DNA of 64,000 nt, taken from JANSWP01 sp041941305 (GTDB lineage Bacteria; Bacteroidota; Bacteroidia; Chitinophagales; Saprospiraceae). A model generated the notes under the pieces. That model had not been told where the DNA came from, searched no databases, and worked only from the letters and a program-made list of their open reading frames with translations. Shown piece after piece: positions 55,357-64,000 of the stretch. Position 1 is the stretch's first letter. Every line of letters begins with the position of its first letter. The position numbers and the translations under genes are program-made. The DNA lies in assembly GCA_041941305.1 (NCBI GenBank), contig JBGTQJ010000025.1, positions 71,167 through 135,166 on the forward strand, read 5' to 3'.

Positions 55357-58300
55357 TCATTCAATCAAAATAAAACCAGCCCAATCATATGGTTCGTCAT
55401 CCTCTCTGCTTTCTTCCTGAGCAGCCCGAAAGGCTTCGGGAATGGCCATGCTTTCTTCCAACCATTTTTCGTAGAAGTCAGACATCAAGCCTTTGGTTTT
55501 TTTATCTGAAACTTCCCAAAGAGACATTATGATGTATTTTACCCCAGCAATTTTGAAAGCTCTCTGTAGACCGTAAACGCCTTCATTACCTTCTATATCA
55601 CCCAAGCCTGTCTCACATGCAGATAGTACGACTAATTCAGTATTGGACAAATTCATTTGGCTGACCTCATATGCGGTGAGAATGCCATCTTCAATTCCGG
55701 GTATTGCTTCCTTGCCTTGCCAGGTATGATTGCCACCTGATAGAATCAGGCCTGAACGAATCATGGGATGATCACTAATTTTAAAAACTATTTCTTGTTG
55801 GCCATTATCTATTACTTGTGGATTATTGGCAGGATCCGGGTAAAAATAACCATGCGTAGCCAAATGAATTAACCGGGGAGAAATCACCCCATGACCGACC
55901 CCTTTTAAAAAGTCTTCTGTTGCGGTATATCCCCTGCGAACTATCGGATTAAACTTGCCAGTGATCAAAGAGCCTTCCAGATTTGTAATTTCTTTATTTG
56001 TGTAATGGAGTTGCCTCCATGCTTCTTGTCGAACGGGAAGGTCGTCCTTGCCAAAGGTCAATTGTTCACTTTTCCCACGACTGGCTACATTGAATTTGGT
56101 AGATAGATTTTCATTTGCTGAAAAGAATCCCATACTGTCCAATTCGTAAATTACTCCTCCATACAGCAGGGCATCGTCATTTTGAATTTTCACTTCGGGC
56201 GAAATCACCAGGCTCCGCAAACTGTTTAATTGAACCAAACGAAATTTATCTGCAACTGCAACATCAAAATCAACGGGTATGGCATTTAAATTGAGACGAT
56301 GTAACAATCCAGAGGGAGAAAAGTAAATCGTTTGGATGTCAGTTAGCTCCGTTTCAAGTGGTTCCCAAATCAATTCGTAAAGGGTTCTTAGAGACTGGTC
56401 TATTACATCTACTCCTCGTCCTGAAGCTCCATATAAATCATTGGCGTAATCGGAGCCTCTTTTTTTATAAGGAGTAAAAAGTGAATCCAGAGATTTTTCT
56501 TCAAAGAGAGGAATAAATTTTGGAGCCTCCCAATCTGAGCGCAGAAGCAAGGCAGCATACATAACACTATCTCCCTTCTCAGGATTCCAAAAATGATAAT
56601 TTACGAATTCAATTGCTGCTTCGTCATCAGCTAGTTTGCCTTTAACATCTTGCCAGTTTACCTGCCGAAAAGTCTGCTCCAGACCAGCCACATTCTGGGC
56701 CAATTCTTTTTCCAATGCGTTGGTTTTCTCCTCCAGTTCCCCAATCTTTTGTCGATTAACTTCGGATTTCACATACTCGTCCGCCAGAAGTCGGTGAAGG
56801 GCAATCAGTTGTTCAAACTGTTTGGAAGCACTGGAGTTAGATTGGGCCAAATTTTTTACCTGTTGTGAGGCATGAAGCAAAAAACCTTTGTAAAAAAGGG
56901 AATTGTCAAATGCTGTTTTCGTAAGTTGGGTTTCAGCCTGGTTGTGAGTTTGACAAAGCGAATAAACCAATTCCAAATCATCGGTAAACAATTGAGTATG
57001 AGCACCCAATTCTCTTTCCGAAAGATGACGAGAGGATTTTGTTAAAATCTCCTTTTGAATATTATTGGCCTGAACCAAATGCTCCTCTGCTTTATCCAAT
57101 TGATCCAGTTGCGAATAGTATTTGGCCAGGTATTTCAAACATTGCGCATAACGCGGGTGAGCGGTTCCAAATTTCTTCTTAAAAATGAGTTCTGCCTCCA
57201 ATTCAAGCTTTAAGGCATCATCCCACTTCCCTTTTCGTGCATTTAAGATTGCCATGTCTTCCAGGGTGTTTGCAAAATCCGGATGATCCTTTCCCAAAAT
57301 TTTTTCCCGAATGGACATTGCTTCCTTCAAACATAATTCGGCAGAGTCCAGTTGTTCCATTTTTTGAAATAAAATGGCAAGATTATTCAGTATCCATGCA
57401 TATTGGGGGCTTTCTTTGCCAATGGTTTTTCCAAAAACATTCAATGCTTCTGAATAGTAAGGTTTGGCAATTTGATATTGCCCTTTCACCATGTACAAAG
57501 CTCCCAAGTTATTCAGGCTGGAAGAATAGTCGGGACTTTCTTTGCCCAAATGCTCCGCTCGAATGCTTTTACTTTTTAGGTATAAAGGTTCTGAATTTTC
57601 AAAGAGTCCCATGTGAAAATAAAGTGCACCTAAATTGTCCAAACTTCTGGCATATGTTGGATGGGTTTCGCCAACAGTTTTTTCCCAGATTTCTATACAT
57701 TTTTGGTAGCATTGTTCCGATTCTTCAAAGCGTCCCAATTGACGATACAAAATACCCAGGTTTTCAAGAATTTGAGCCACCTCCTCACCCTCAGGTTTTG
57801 AGGCTTCCTGAATTTTTTTCGCTTCCAGCAAATAATTTTCTGCTTCATCTGAGCGGCGACTGTCGCTATATAGGTTTGCCAGGTTGTTGATGACTTCGGC
57901 ATAAAGGCGATGGGTTGTTCCATAAATTTCTTGTCTGATCTTTTTTGCTTCCAATAAATTCTCCTCTGCTTCTTCAAAGCGCCCCATAGTCCGGTATAAA
58001 ATACCCAGATTATTTAAAATCGCCGCATAGCTAACCCGTTGTCTGCCTTTGAGCCTGCTGCGGACTTTTTTTACTGCCAAAAAATGCTCCTCTGCTTCTT
58101 TGTTGCGGCCCATTTCCCGATATAGTAAACCAAGGAAGTTTTGCACATTTGAGTAGCTAATGTTATCTGTCCCCAGAAGAAGTCCTTTGACGTCTCTGGC
58201 TCTTAAAAGTGTTTTTTCCGCTTCCTCAAAACGATTCATATCTTTAAGCAAAACTCCCAAATTAGACAACACATTAGCACTACGAAGATAGTTTACCCCA

Positions 58301-58617
58301 AACACAGAATCCCGGATGGATACGCATGCTTTATAGGCACTTTCTGCTTCTAACATTTTTCGGCTGCGTTGAAAAATAAGTCCCTCAATCGCCAGGCAAT
58401 CTGCATAAATCGTATCGCGGTTTCCAAAATGATCTACAGCCATTTTTTTTGCTGAAGTAGTCAAATTTAGGGCTTCGGTATAGTTGCGGCTTCTGATATT
58501 ATTTTTAGAACTGGCGAGCAGATCATTTATCTCCCCAAGGACAGTCAATGTGTCAAAAGACTGCGCCTCTAACAAAATGGGTAAGAAAAAAAAGAGGTAG
58601 ATGAATGTTTGTTTCAT
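55357..58617 (-). CDS. Secreted TPR-CHAT protein, 1086 aa
   Basis: The ATG at 58617 (MKQTFIYLFF) is preferred over a TTG two codons upstream; the signal peptide ends LEAQ (~18). From ~20 to ~560 there are about twelve TPRs of the 42-residue kinesin-light-chain type (NNLG-LY--MGRFEEAE). A helical spacer with coiled-coil character follows (~600-690). The CHAT domain fills ~740-1086, with His922 in LATHGY and Cys1001 in SACETG. CHAT is a clan CD cysteine protease fold related to caspases (separase/gingipain group), known in bacteria as a TPR-linked effector, including TPR-CHAT of type III-E CRISPR systems. Here export makes a cytosolic immune role unlikely. It starts 12 bases after the stop of the T9SS repeat gene on the same strand, suggesting an operon. 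Confidence 0.92.
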   Translation of the reverse strand: MKQTFIYLFFFLPILLEAQSFDTLTVLGEINDLLASSKNNIRSRNYTEALNLTTSAKKMAVDHFGNRDTIYADCLAIEGLIFQRSRKMLEAESAYKACVSIRDSVFGVNYLRSANVLSNLGVLLKDMNRFEEAEKTLLRARDVKGLLLGTDNISYSNVQNFLGLLYREMGRNKEAEEHFLAVKKVRSRLKGRQRVSYAAILNNLGILYRTMGRFEEAEENLLEAKKIRQEIYGTTHRLYAEVINNLANLYSDSRRSDEAENYLLEAKKIQEASKPEGEEVAQILENLGILYRQLGRFEESEQCYQKCIEIWEKTVGETHPTYARSLDNLGALYFHMGLFENSEPLYLKSKSIRAEHLGKESPDYSSSLNNLGALYMVKGQYQIAKPYYSEALNVFGKTIGKESPQYAWILNNLAILFQKMEQLDSAELCLKEAMSIREKILGKDHPDFANTLEDMAILNARKGKWDDALKLELEAELIFKKKFGTAHPRYAQCLKYLAKYYSQLDQLDKAEEHLVQANNIQKEILTKSSRHLSERELGAHTQLFTDDLELVYSLCQTHNQAETQLTKTAFDNSLFYKGFLLHASQQVKNLAQSNSSASKQFEQLIALHRLLADEYVKSEVNRQKIGELEEKTNALEKELAQNVAGLEQTFRQVNWQDVKGKLADDEAAIEFVNYHFWNPEKGDSVMYAALLLRSDWEAPKFIPLFEEKSLDSLFTPYKKRGSDYANDLYGASGRGVDVIDQSLRTLYELIWEPLETELTDIQTIYFSPSGLLHRLNLNAIPVDFDVAVADKFRLVQLNSLRSLVISPEVKIQNDDALLYGGVIYELDSMGFFSANENLSTKFNVASRGKSEQLTFGKDDLPVRQEAWRQLHYTNKEITNLEGSLITGKFNPIVRRGYTATEDFLKGVGHGVISPRLIHLATHGYFYPDPANNPQVIDNGQQEIVFKISDHPMIRSGLILSGGNHTWQGKEAIPGIEDGILTAYEVSQMNLSNTELVVLSACETGLGDIEGNEGVYGLQRAFKIAGVKYIIMSLWEVSDKKTKGLMSDFYEKWLEESMAIPEAFRAAQEESREDDEPYDWAGFILIE

Positions 58618-58629
58618 ATACAAATAGTG

Positions 58630-60792
58630 TTAGTTTTTTACAATTACCTGGCTTGTGCCATCTGGCATTTTCAATACATACATACCCTGTGGCAGGTCTG
58701 TCATATCAAAGCTTCCTTGTGTTTCATATTTAAAATTTTGAGACAAAACCACTTTGCCTGTCCAATCCAATAAACTTACGACACTTATTGGCTTTTCTAA
58801 GAATTCCAGGGTCAAAATTTCTTGAACAGGATTAGGGAATGCGCGCCAGGTCTGTTCCTTCGCTTCCACAAAAATAGTTTTGGAATAATCCGCTATGCCA
58901 CTAAAACTCAGGCTTTTCAAGCGGTAATAATTCAATCCTTCCAATGGGGTTTTATCTAGATATTCATAATCTCTTTTATCTAAGGATGTACCAGCTCCCA
59001 ATGTTTGTCCAATCGTTTCCCATGATAAGCCATCGCTACTTCTTTCGATTTCAAATTTCTTGTTCTGTGTCTCTGTAGCTGTTTGCCAAAATAAGCGGAT
59101 TCCTTCTGTTTCCCGTTTTCCCTGAAACAATATCAGCTCCAAAGGCACAGGTAACCCATACATCAGTGAAGCGGTGTTGCCTGTATAAACAATGCTGCAA
59201 ATACCTCCGCAAAAGGCAGGGAAGTTTACAGTGGTAAAGGTGCCACTGAGACAGCTCGCACCACCATTACATTGCAGCAATAAATACTCATCCTGGGGAA
59301 TGGTTCCTCCTGTATGAGCAATGTCCAGGGTATCTCCAAGAGAAGCGTTACCGCTCACGATGAGCAAATCATTTTCCACCATTCCAGCGTTTTCTTCGAT
59401 TTCCACATCTAGCCTGCGGTTTGTGTAATCTCCCTCTACTGTAAGGGTTCCGGGGGAAGTACCGGGAGCAAAGATTCCATAGGATTGCACGGCGGCTGCC
59501 AATAAATCTATTAATCCGATACCCGTTACAGTGCCATTTGTATTATTGAAAGAATTGGTGAATGCCAAAACACCCTGCAATATATTGGTGAATCCCAAAC
59601 CGTCGTAAGGCGTGTTGATGGTAAATGGTGCATTGCCATTTTTAACCAAAGTTCCGTGATTATTGAAGACTCCACCACTATTACCCAGGTTGGAGGGGGA
59701 GGAAATATTCATGTTCAGCGTCTGTCCGGCTGCAAGATTCAATACGGAACTGTTTGATAAGGTCAAGTTTGGATTATTCCAAAGGCCACCCGCTGCCATC
59801 GTCAGGTTGCAATTCGCCAAAAACAAGTTACCATTCCAATCTACAGGTCCGACACTATGAGTGCCTGCCATGGTTAAAGCTCCCCCCGACCAATTGAAAT
59901 TATTGGTTACTGTGAGATTTCCATTACCAGTCAAATCGCCACCGGATAAATTCAAAACAGAAATTGAAACAGGTTGATTAATTGTAATTTGATTGGCAGC
60001 TACGCTAACGGTATCGTCTGCATTGGGGACGTCGTTGCAATCCCAGTTATTTTGGTCGAACCAGTCGCCATTGCCTCCATTCCAGGCACAACTCCCTGAA
60101 AACTGAATGGGGTTATTGTTCACCAGGAACACTGCCTGATCCTGATAATCAATGGTGCATCCAACGCAATTTGGTGGTAGATTGACTGTAGTAAAGGTGC
60201 CATTGATGCAGGGTGAGGCACCCCCACAATTGATTATTTCATGGCTTCCAGGGGGAACTGTTCCTCCCAGGTATTCTACATTTAAAATTCCCTGCAGGTT
60301 GGCAATCTGAGTCACTTCGAGGAGGTCTTTGATGACACCAGAGCCCTGATTACCCAATTCCATTTCCAGGCATTCACTTTCGAAGTCGCCTTTCACTTCG
60401 AGTGTTCCGGCAGAAGTGCCGGGAGCCCAGGCACCGTAGTCCAATACCGTGGTAGCGGTTAAGTCTATCGTTGCAGTACCCATGATGGTTCCCTGGTTGT
60501 CCAGATTGCCTGTAAATTTCAAGGTGCCTGTGAGTATGGTAACTTCTGCACCCGAAGCATTAATAAATCCCACCCCCACCGTATAAATTCCAGTGTTTGT
60601 TTTCTGTACAACTCCATTATTGGTAATGGTATTCGTGCCACTTCCGCCATCTGTAATGGTTCGGTTGGAGGTATTTGTGAGTGTGAAAGTTTGATTAATT
60701 GGGATGGTCACGCTAGCGTTATTGTTCATCGTGACGTTGGCATTCATCCAGGTGGCGCCACCGCCAGGCGTTACTGCTACATTGGAAAGTGT
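58630..60792 (-). CDS. C-terminal part of a giant T9SS-exported repeat protein (broken by gap)
   Basis: The frame is open up to the N run at 60793, with sequence such as LSNVAVTPGGGATW before the first in-frame ATG at 60747, so that ATG is internal. The part seen carries Asn/Gly/Thr-rich beta-helix-like repeats (FTGNLDNQGTIMGTATI), two copies of a module ending in GTFTTVNLP/NFP, an internal module beginning CAWNGGNGDWFDQNNW, a fibronectin-like region (KKFEIERSSDGLSW), and a type A sorting domain at the end (AFPNPVQEI ... GMYVLKM). It continues the sequence at 60803-62906. Likely a surface-anchored adhesin-like protein. The TPR-CHAT gene follows 12 bases downstream. Confidence 0.85.
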   Translation of the reverse strand, partial: TLSNVAVTPGGGATWMNANVTMNNNASVTIPINQTFTLTNTSNRTITDGGSGTNTITNNGVVQKTNTGIYTVGVGFINASGAEVTILTGTLKFTGNLDNQGTIMGTATIDLTATTVLDYGAWAPGTSAGTLEVKGDFESECLEMELGNQGSGVIKDLLEVTQIANLQGILNVEYLGGTVPPGSHEIINCGGASPCINGTFTTVNLPPNCVGCTIDYQDQAVFLVNNNPIQFSGSCAWNGGNGDWFDQNNWDCNDVPNADDTVSVAANQITINQPVSISVLNLSGGDLTGNGNLTVTNNFNWSGGALTMAGTHSVGPVDWNGNLFLANCNLTMAAGGLWNNPNLTLSNSSVLNLAAGQTLNMNISSPSNLGNSGGVFNNHGTLVKNGNAPFTINTPYDGLGFTNILQGVLAFTNSFNNTNGTVTGIGLIDLLAAAVQSYGIFAPGTSPGTLTVEGDYTNRRLDVEIEENAGMVENDLLIVSGNASLGDTLDIAHTGGTIPQDEYLLLQCNGGASCLSGTFTTVNFPAFCGGICSIVYTGNTASLMYGLPVPLELILFQGKRETEGIRLFWQTATETQNKKFEIERSSDGLSWETIGQTLGAGTSLDKRDYEYLDKTPLEGLNYYRLKSLSFSGIADYSKTIFVEAKEQTWRAFPNPVQEILTLEFLEKPISVVSLLDWTGKVVLSQNFKYETQGSFDMTDLPQGMYVLKMPDGTSQVIVKN
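59008..59114. repeat. 107-base repeat shared with the gene at the right edge
   Basis: This segment matches 63894-64000 with a single difference, and the match reaches the window edge. It encodes the same part of both T9SS proteins (the NKKFEIERSSDGLSW region). Confidence 0.85.
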
Positions 60793-60802
60793 NNNNNNNN
60801 NN
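60793..60802. other. Assembly gap (10 N)
   Basis: The gap interrupts the giant T9SS gene. The 55 bases on its right (60803-60857) are identical to 60465-60519, so the break sits at the edge of an internal repeat and its length is a placeholder; the frames on the two sides need not agree. Confidence 0.95.
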
Positions 60803-62906
60803 CTATCGTTGCAGTACCCATGATGGTTCCCTGGTTGTCCAGATTGCCTGTAAATTTGATGGTGCCTCCCAATGCCTGAAGTTGAGCTCCCGAAGCATTG
60901 GTGAAGCTTACAGCGATGGTATAAATAGCCGTTCCTGTATTTTCCATCAATCCATTATTTACAATCGAATTGGTACCACTACCTCCGTCAGAAACGGTGC
61001 GGTTAGAAGTAGCTGTCAGGGTCAGTGTTTGTCCAACAGGGTTGGTTATGGTTGCACTATTATTTAATGTGACATTGGCGTTCGTCCAGGTGCCGCCGGT
61101 TCCAGGGGTTATGGAAACATTTGAAATCGTGACAGTCCCGCTCAAATTCAAATTCCCACCAATCGTTATTGTGGTTGGACTGGTACGGGAGATGGAACCG
61201 GCGCTCATGGTAATGTTCGTGGTCACAGAGAAATTTGAGGTGCCGGTGATGCTACCTCCCGTTTGGGTTACTGAGTTGAAGGTTACTGAGACATTGATGA
61301 CCAATGTACCACCGCTGATTTTCAAATCCAGGTTATTGGCAACAGTTGAGGTATTTTCAATGGTCACGGTGCCGCTTTTTATACACAGCGTTCCGGGCCC
61401 ATTTAGGGTAGTATTTGCAAGAGTATGCGCATCATTATTGGATAACTCAATCGTTGAACCGGAACTAATCGTTGTAGTCGCGCCATCGTTCGAAAATATC
61501 GCATTGGTAAAAGAAGGTTCAAAATCAAGTCGAAGCAACGAAACCGTCAAAGATCCTTTATTGACAAAATCCAAATCTGAAAAATTAATTACTCCTGCAC
61601 CTGACATGGTGACGGTTCCATTGTTTTCAATGGTTCCGGTGCCATCACCGCTGTAAGTTCTGGTGGCATTTCCATTATTAATAGTCAGGGTTTGTCCCAC
61701 AGGGATTTCCAAGACGGCATTGTCATCAATGTCTATGCTAACATTCGTGAAAGTTCCTCCGGAACTGAGCGAAAGCGACCGCTCCAAAGTTGTGTTACTA
61801 GAACAAGTAAGCGTCCCTGCAAGCGTTAATGTACCCGTTCCAAGGATTTCTGCGGATGTCCAGGTCATGTTTCCGTTTACAGTCAGATTGCCCGTGCCTG
61901 AAATACTTCCGGAGGGAATATCCAAATCGCCTGAAATAGTCACATTAGCTGCGAGGCTCATGGTTCCGGCAATTGAGGCCGAAGGTAAAGTTTGGGCTGC
62001 GTTTATTGTCAAGGTGGAAAAAGCAACGTCCACAATAGTTGTTATGGTAGTCCCTGCATTTATGTCCACAGTTGTACTTGTTTCAAAAGTTCCGGCTCCC
62101 GAAATCGAAGAATTGTCATAATCATGAGAGGTTCCACTATCATGTTCCAGTTTACTACCCGAAGCAATGGTAATCGTTGCGTTGGTGTGTGCAGAGTTGG
62201 AGGACCCACAAAAACAAAGGTCGCCACTCGTTATCTTTAAAGTCCCATTGTTTGTAAGTGTCATAAAATTAATGGAAACCTTCCCAGCACTTGTTGTTTC
62301 AATGGTTCCATTATTTACAATGAATTCATTGACGTTATTGCCAGCTAAAGTACTGGTATGAGTGGAAAGTTTTTGTCCCGAAGGGATGGTCAATACAGCA
62401 TTGTCAGTGATGGTAAAAGTAGAATTGGTAAGTGTTCCGCCTGAAGTAAGCGACAAGGAACGGGTTGTTAAAGTAAAATTTCCATTGGTTCCAATGAAAT
62501 TTCCAGCTAGACTTAGAGCTCCAGAGCCTTTTATGGTACCACGTGTCCAATCAAGATCACCATTGATAGTCAAATCACCAGTTCCACTTATCTCGGTATC
62601 ATTATTAGAACTGAGTGTCACATTCCCGGAAACTGTCAGGTTAAAATCCAAAATCAGCTTACCTCCTGAACTCATGCTTAAAGAAAGCACTGTGGATGTC
62701 AAATCGAGTGTAACTACTCCGGAGCTAATAATCACATCATCATCACTATCCGGCACCACACCACAACTCCAGTTAGCAGAATCGTTCCAGTTTCCCGTGC
62801 CACCATTCCAGGTACAAGTAGCTGCTGACAGGGGTTTTAAAAATGAAATAAAAAGAAGCAAAACAAAACCATTTGCTGTTATTTCAAGTAACTTTCTGCA
62901 CATCAT
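60803..62906 (-). CDS. N-terminal part of the giant T9SS-exported repeat protein (broken by gap)
   Basis: ATG at 62906 gives a signal peptide (core NGFVLLLFISFL, ending LSAA) followed by CTWNGGTGNWNDSANW, the same module found inside the downstream half. The rest is about 650 residues of Thr/Ser/Asn/Gly-rich beta-strand repeats (T-N-N-G-T-L and S-G-G-T-F-T-N), typical of a right-handed beta helix. Repeat units resemble those just past the gap, including FTGNLDNQGTIMGTATI on both sides. Its sorting domain lies in the other part. Frames differ by the arbitrary gap length only. Predicted extracellular or surface location; ligand unknown. Confidence 0.85.
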
Positions 62907-62987
62907 AGCATGTAAATAGTTATGCGGTTAAATAATCAAGTTCCAAAACCACGGATAAAGCAATTTGAGCATGCTTTGACACCTTTT

Positions 62988-63148
62988 AGAGCTTGTTTAA
63001 TTTTCCATGATTGAGCGAGAGAGAGCAAATTTTGTTCTGAACGAGGCAAATTTTGTAGCCAAATGCGGGCAATCTGGCGAAAAATTTAACGAAGTACAGG
63101 ATGAAATTTGTCGCTTGCAGCCAATTGATGGAATTTAAAACAAGCTCT
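62988..63148. repeat. MITE-like element with 21-base terminal inverted repeats
   Basis: The ends agagcttgttt... (62988-63008) and ...aaacaagctct (63128-63148) are complementary over about 21 bases with a few mismatches. The 161-base element has no gene. The rest of the gene-free stretch 62907-63512 shows nothing I can support. Confidence 0.6.
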
Positions 63149-63512
63149 TATTACCTCTGCCAAAACAGCTTTTAATATATAACCATTTAAAGCGATAGTA
63201 ACGTTTTGAGTGAAAGCCAGATTTCAGGAGACTTCTAAATGGCCGCCCTGAATAGGAAAATGCGTTTTCCAGTTCTTTCATGGACAAACCATTTTTATCC
63301 CCGTTTTTTTGATTTGAAAAAATAGCAGGAAAAAAATGAGGGAAATTCCACTGGTTTTTCAATAGGTTATTTTAAAATTGCTTAATGACCCTTGATTCAA
63401 ATTTTAACAATCATGGAGGAAAATTAAGGAATTCAAATTTATTTAACAAAAGTGAACCTGTTAAATTTGTAAACAGGCATAATCACCTACGCATCAAGGA
63501 TATGCTTCTCTT

Positions 63513-64000
63513 TCAATGCTTAAATATCCGTTGTCCAATGCCTTTATCGTAATTCAAATAGTAAATTCCGGCTGGCAGAGAAGACAGATTAAGTTCCAAG
63601 CTTTTTTGATTGAAAAAATCATGCGCAATCACCTCCACTCCTCGCCAGTCCTGTATGGTCAGTTTACCTTCTGTGATTTTCGAAAATTCCACATGCAATA
63701 TATCCCCCACTGGATTCGGAAATACTCGCCACTGCTTCGTTTCCAAGCCTTCCACCGCTATTATTCCTGAATAGCCAACTCCACCGCTATAGCTTATAGT
63801 TTTAAGGCGGTAATAAGTCAAATCTCCTGGCGGCGTTTTGTCTAAATAAGAATAATCCCGAGGCTCGAATGTCGTGCCACCTCCCAATACTTCTCCAATC
63901 GTTTCCCATGATAAGCCATCGCTACTTCTTTCGATTTCAAATTTTTTGTTCTGTGTCTCTGTAGCTGTTTGCCAAAATAAGCGGATTCCTTCTGTTTCCC
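63513..64000 (-). CDS. C-terminus of another T9SS-exported protein (5' end outside window)
   Basis: The frame is open to the right edge; the codon at 63887 is a TTG (Leu) inside it. The visible ~160 residues contain NKKFEIERSSDGLSW and YRLKTISYSGG, the same fibronectin-like region as in 58630-60792, then a type A sorting domain (WRVFPNPVGDI ... AGIYYLNYDKG). It is a paralogue of the giant T9SS protein on the same strand, and nearly identical at DNA level over its outer 107 bases. What lies upstream cannot be seen. Confidence 0.85.
   Translation of the reverse strand, partial: ETEGIRLFWQTATETQNKKFEIERSSDGLSWETIGEVLGGGTTFEPRDYSYLDKTPPGDLTYYRLKTISYSGGVGYSGIIAVEGLETKQWRVFPNPVGDILHVEFSKITEGKLTIQDWRGVEVIAHDFFNQKSLELNLSSLPAGIYYLNYDKGIGQRIFKH

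Noticed and set aside
57237..57890. A 217-codon plus-strand frame
   Set aside because: It is antisense to the regular TPR repeats of the TPR-CHAT gene and shows no domain or signal.
60970..62919. Long plus-strand frames of 228, 152 and 185 codons
   Set aside because: They are antisense to the giant T9SS gene; their Val- and Pro-rich composition is what repeat sequence rich in Thr and Asn gives on the other strand.
63135..63362. A 75-codon minus-strand frame
   Set aside because: It overlaps the MITE-like end, has no recognisable features and no neighbour support.

Overview
This window reads as a member of the phylum Bacteroidota, probably the Saprospiria. The basis is AT-rich DNA, genes without clear Shine-Dalgarno sites, type IX secretion (T9SS) C-terminal sorting domains on three loci, many secreted TPR proteins and abundant intergenic hairpin repeats. 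The phylum is well supported; the class is inference. Two runs of N (5163-5185 and 60793-60802) show that it is a draft scaffold.

Positions 1-31111 hold a dense tandem array of secreted caspase-TPR genes, all on the + strand. Each full copy has a signal peptide, a clan CD caspase (peptidase C14) domain with a His/Cys dyad (SGHGD ... DAC), an EF-hand-like acidic loop, a conserved linker region and a long TPR tail ending in a signature like LMEKYFP. The array contains intact genes, genes that look like end-to-end fusions of two TPR tails, in-frame deletion products and pseudogene scraps. Four genes (1109, 5455, 18482, 27225) are preceded by a nearly identical 75-base leader with a hairpin and look like heads of transcription units. 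Most other array genes follow with spacings of a few bases or a 4-base overlap and use a different signal peptide.

Positions 31395-50581 hold a small secreted protein of unknown function, three tandem genes of a second caspase-TPR subfamily (32073, 35548, 38957), a WD40-caspase fusion (42657), a convergent M48-like metallopeptidase-TPR gene (46452-48266, minus strand) and one more caspase-TPR gene (48479). That makes fourteen loci with a caspase-TPR type N-terminus, plus the WD40-caspase.

Positions 50738-64000 are all on the minus strand: a secreted protein of unknown function, a short AraC-type regulator, a T9SS-exported beta-propeller/HYR/Calx-beta protein, a secreted TPR-CHAT protein (another clan CD protease fold), a very large T9SS-exported repeat protein split by the second assembly gap, and the end of a related protein running off the window.

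The shared theme is clan CD proteases (caspase and CHAT) joined to protein-interaction scaffolds (TPR, WD40), all with export signals, so they should act in the periplasm or at the cell surface rather than as cytosolic immune effectors. Repeated duplication, tail swapping and deletion suggest a fast-diversifying family. The function is unknown.
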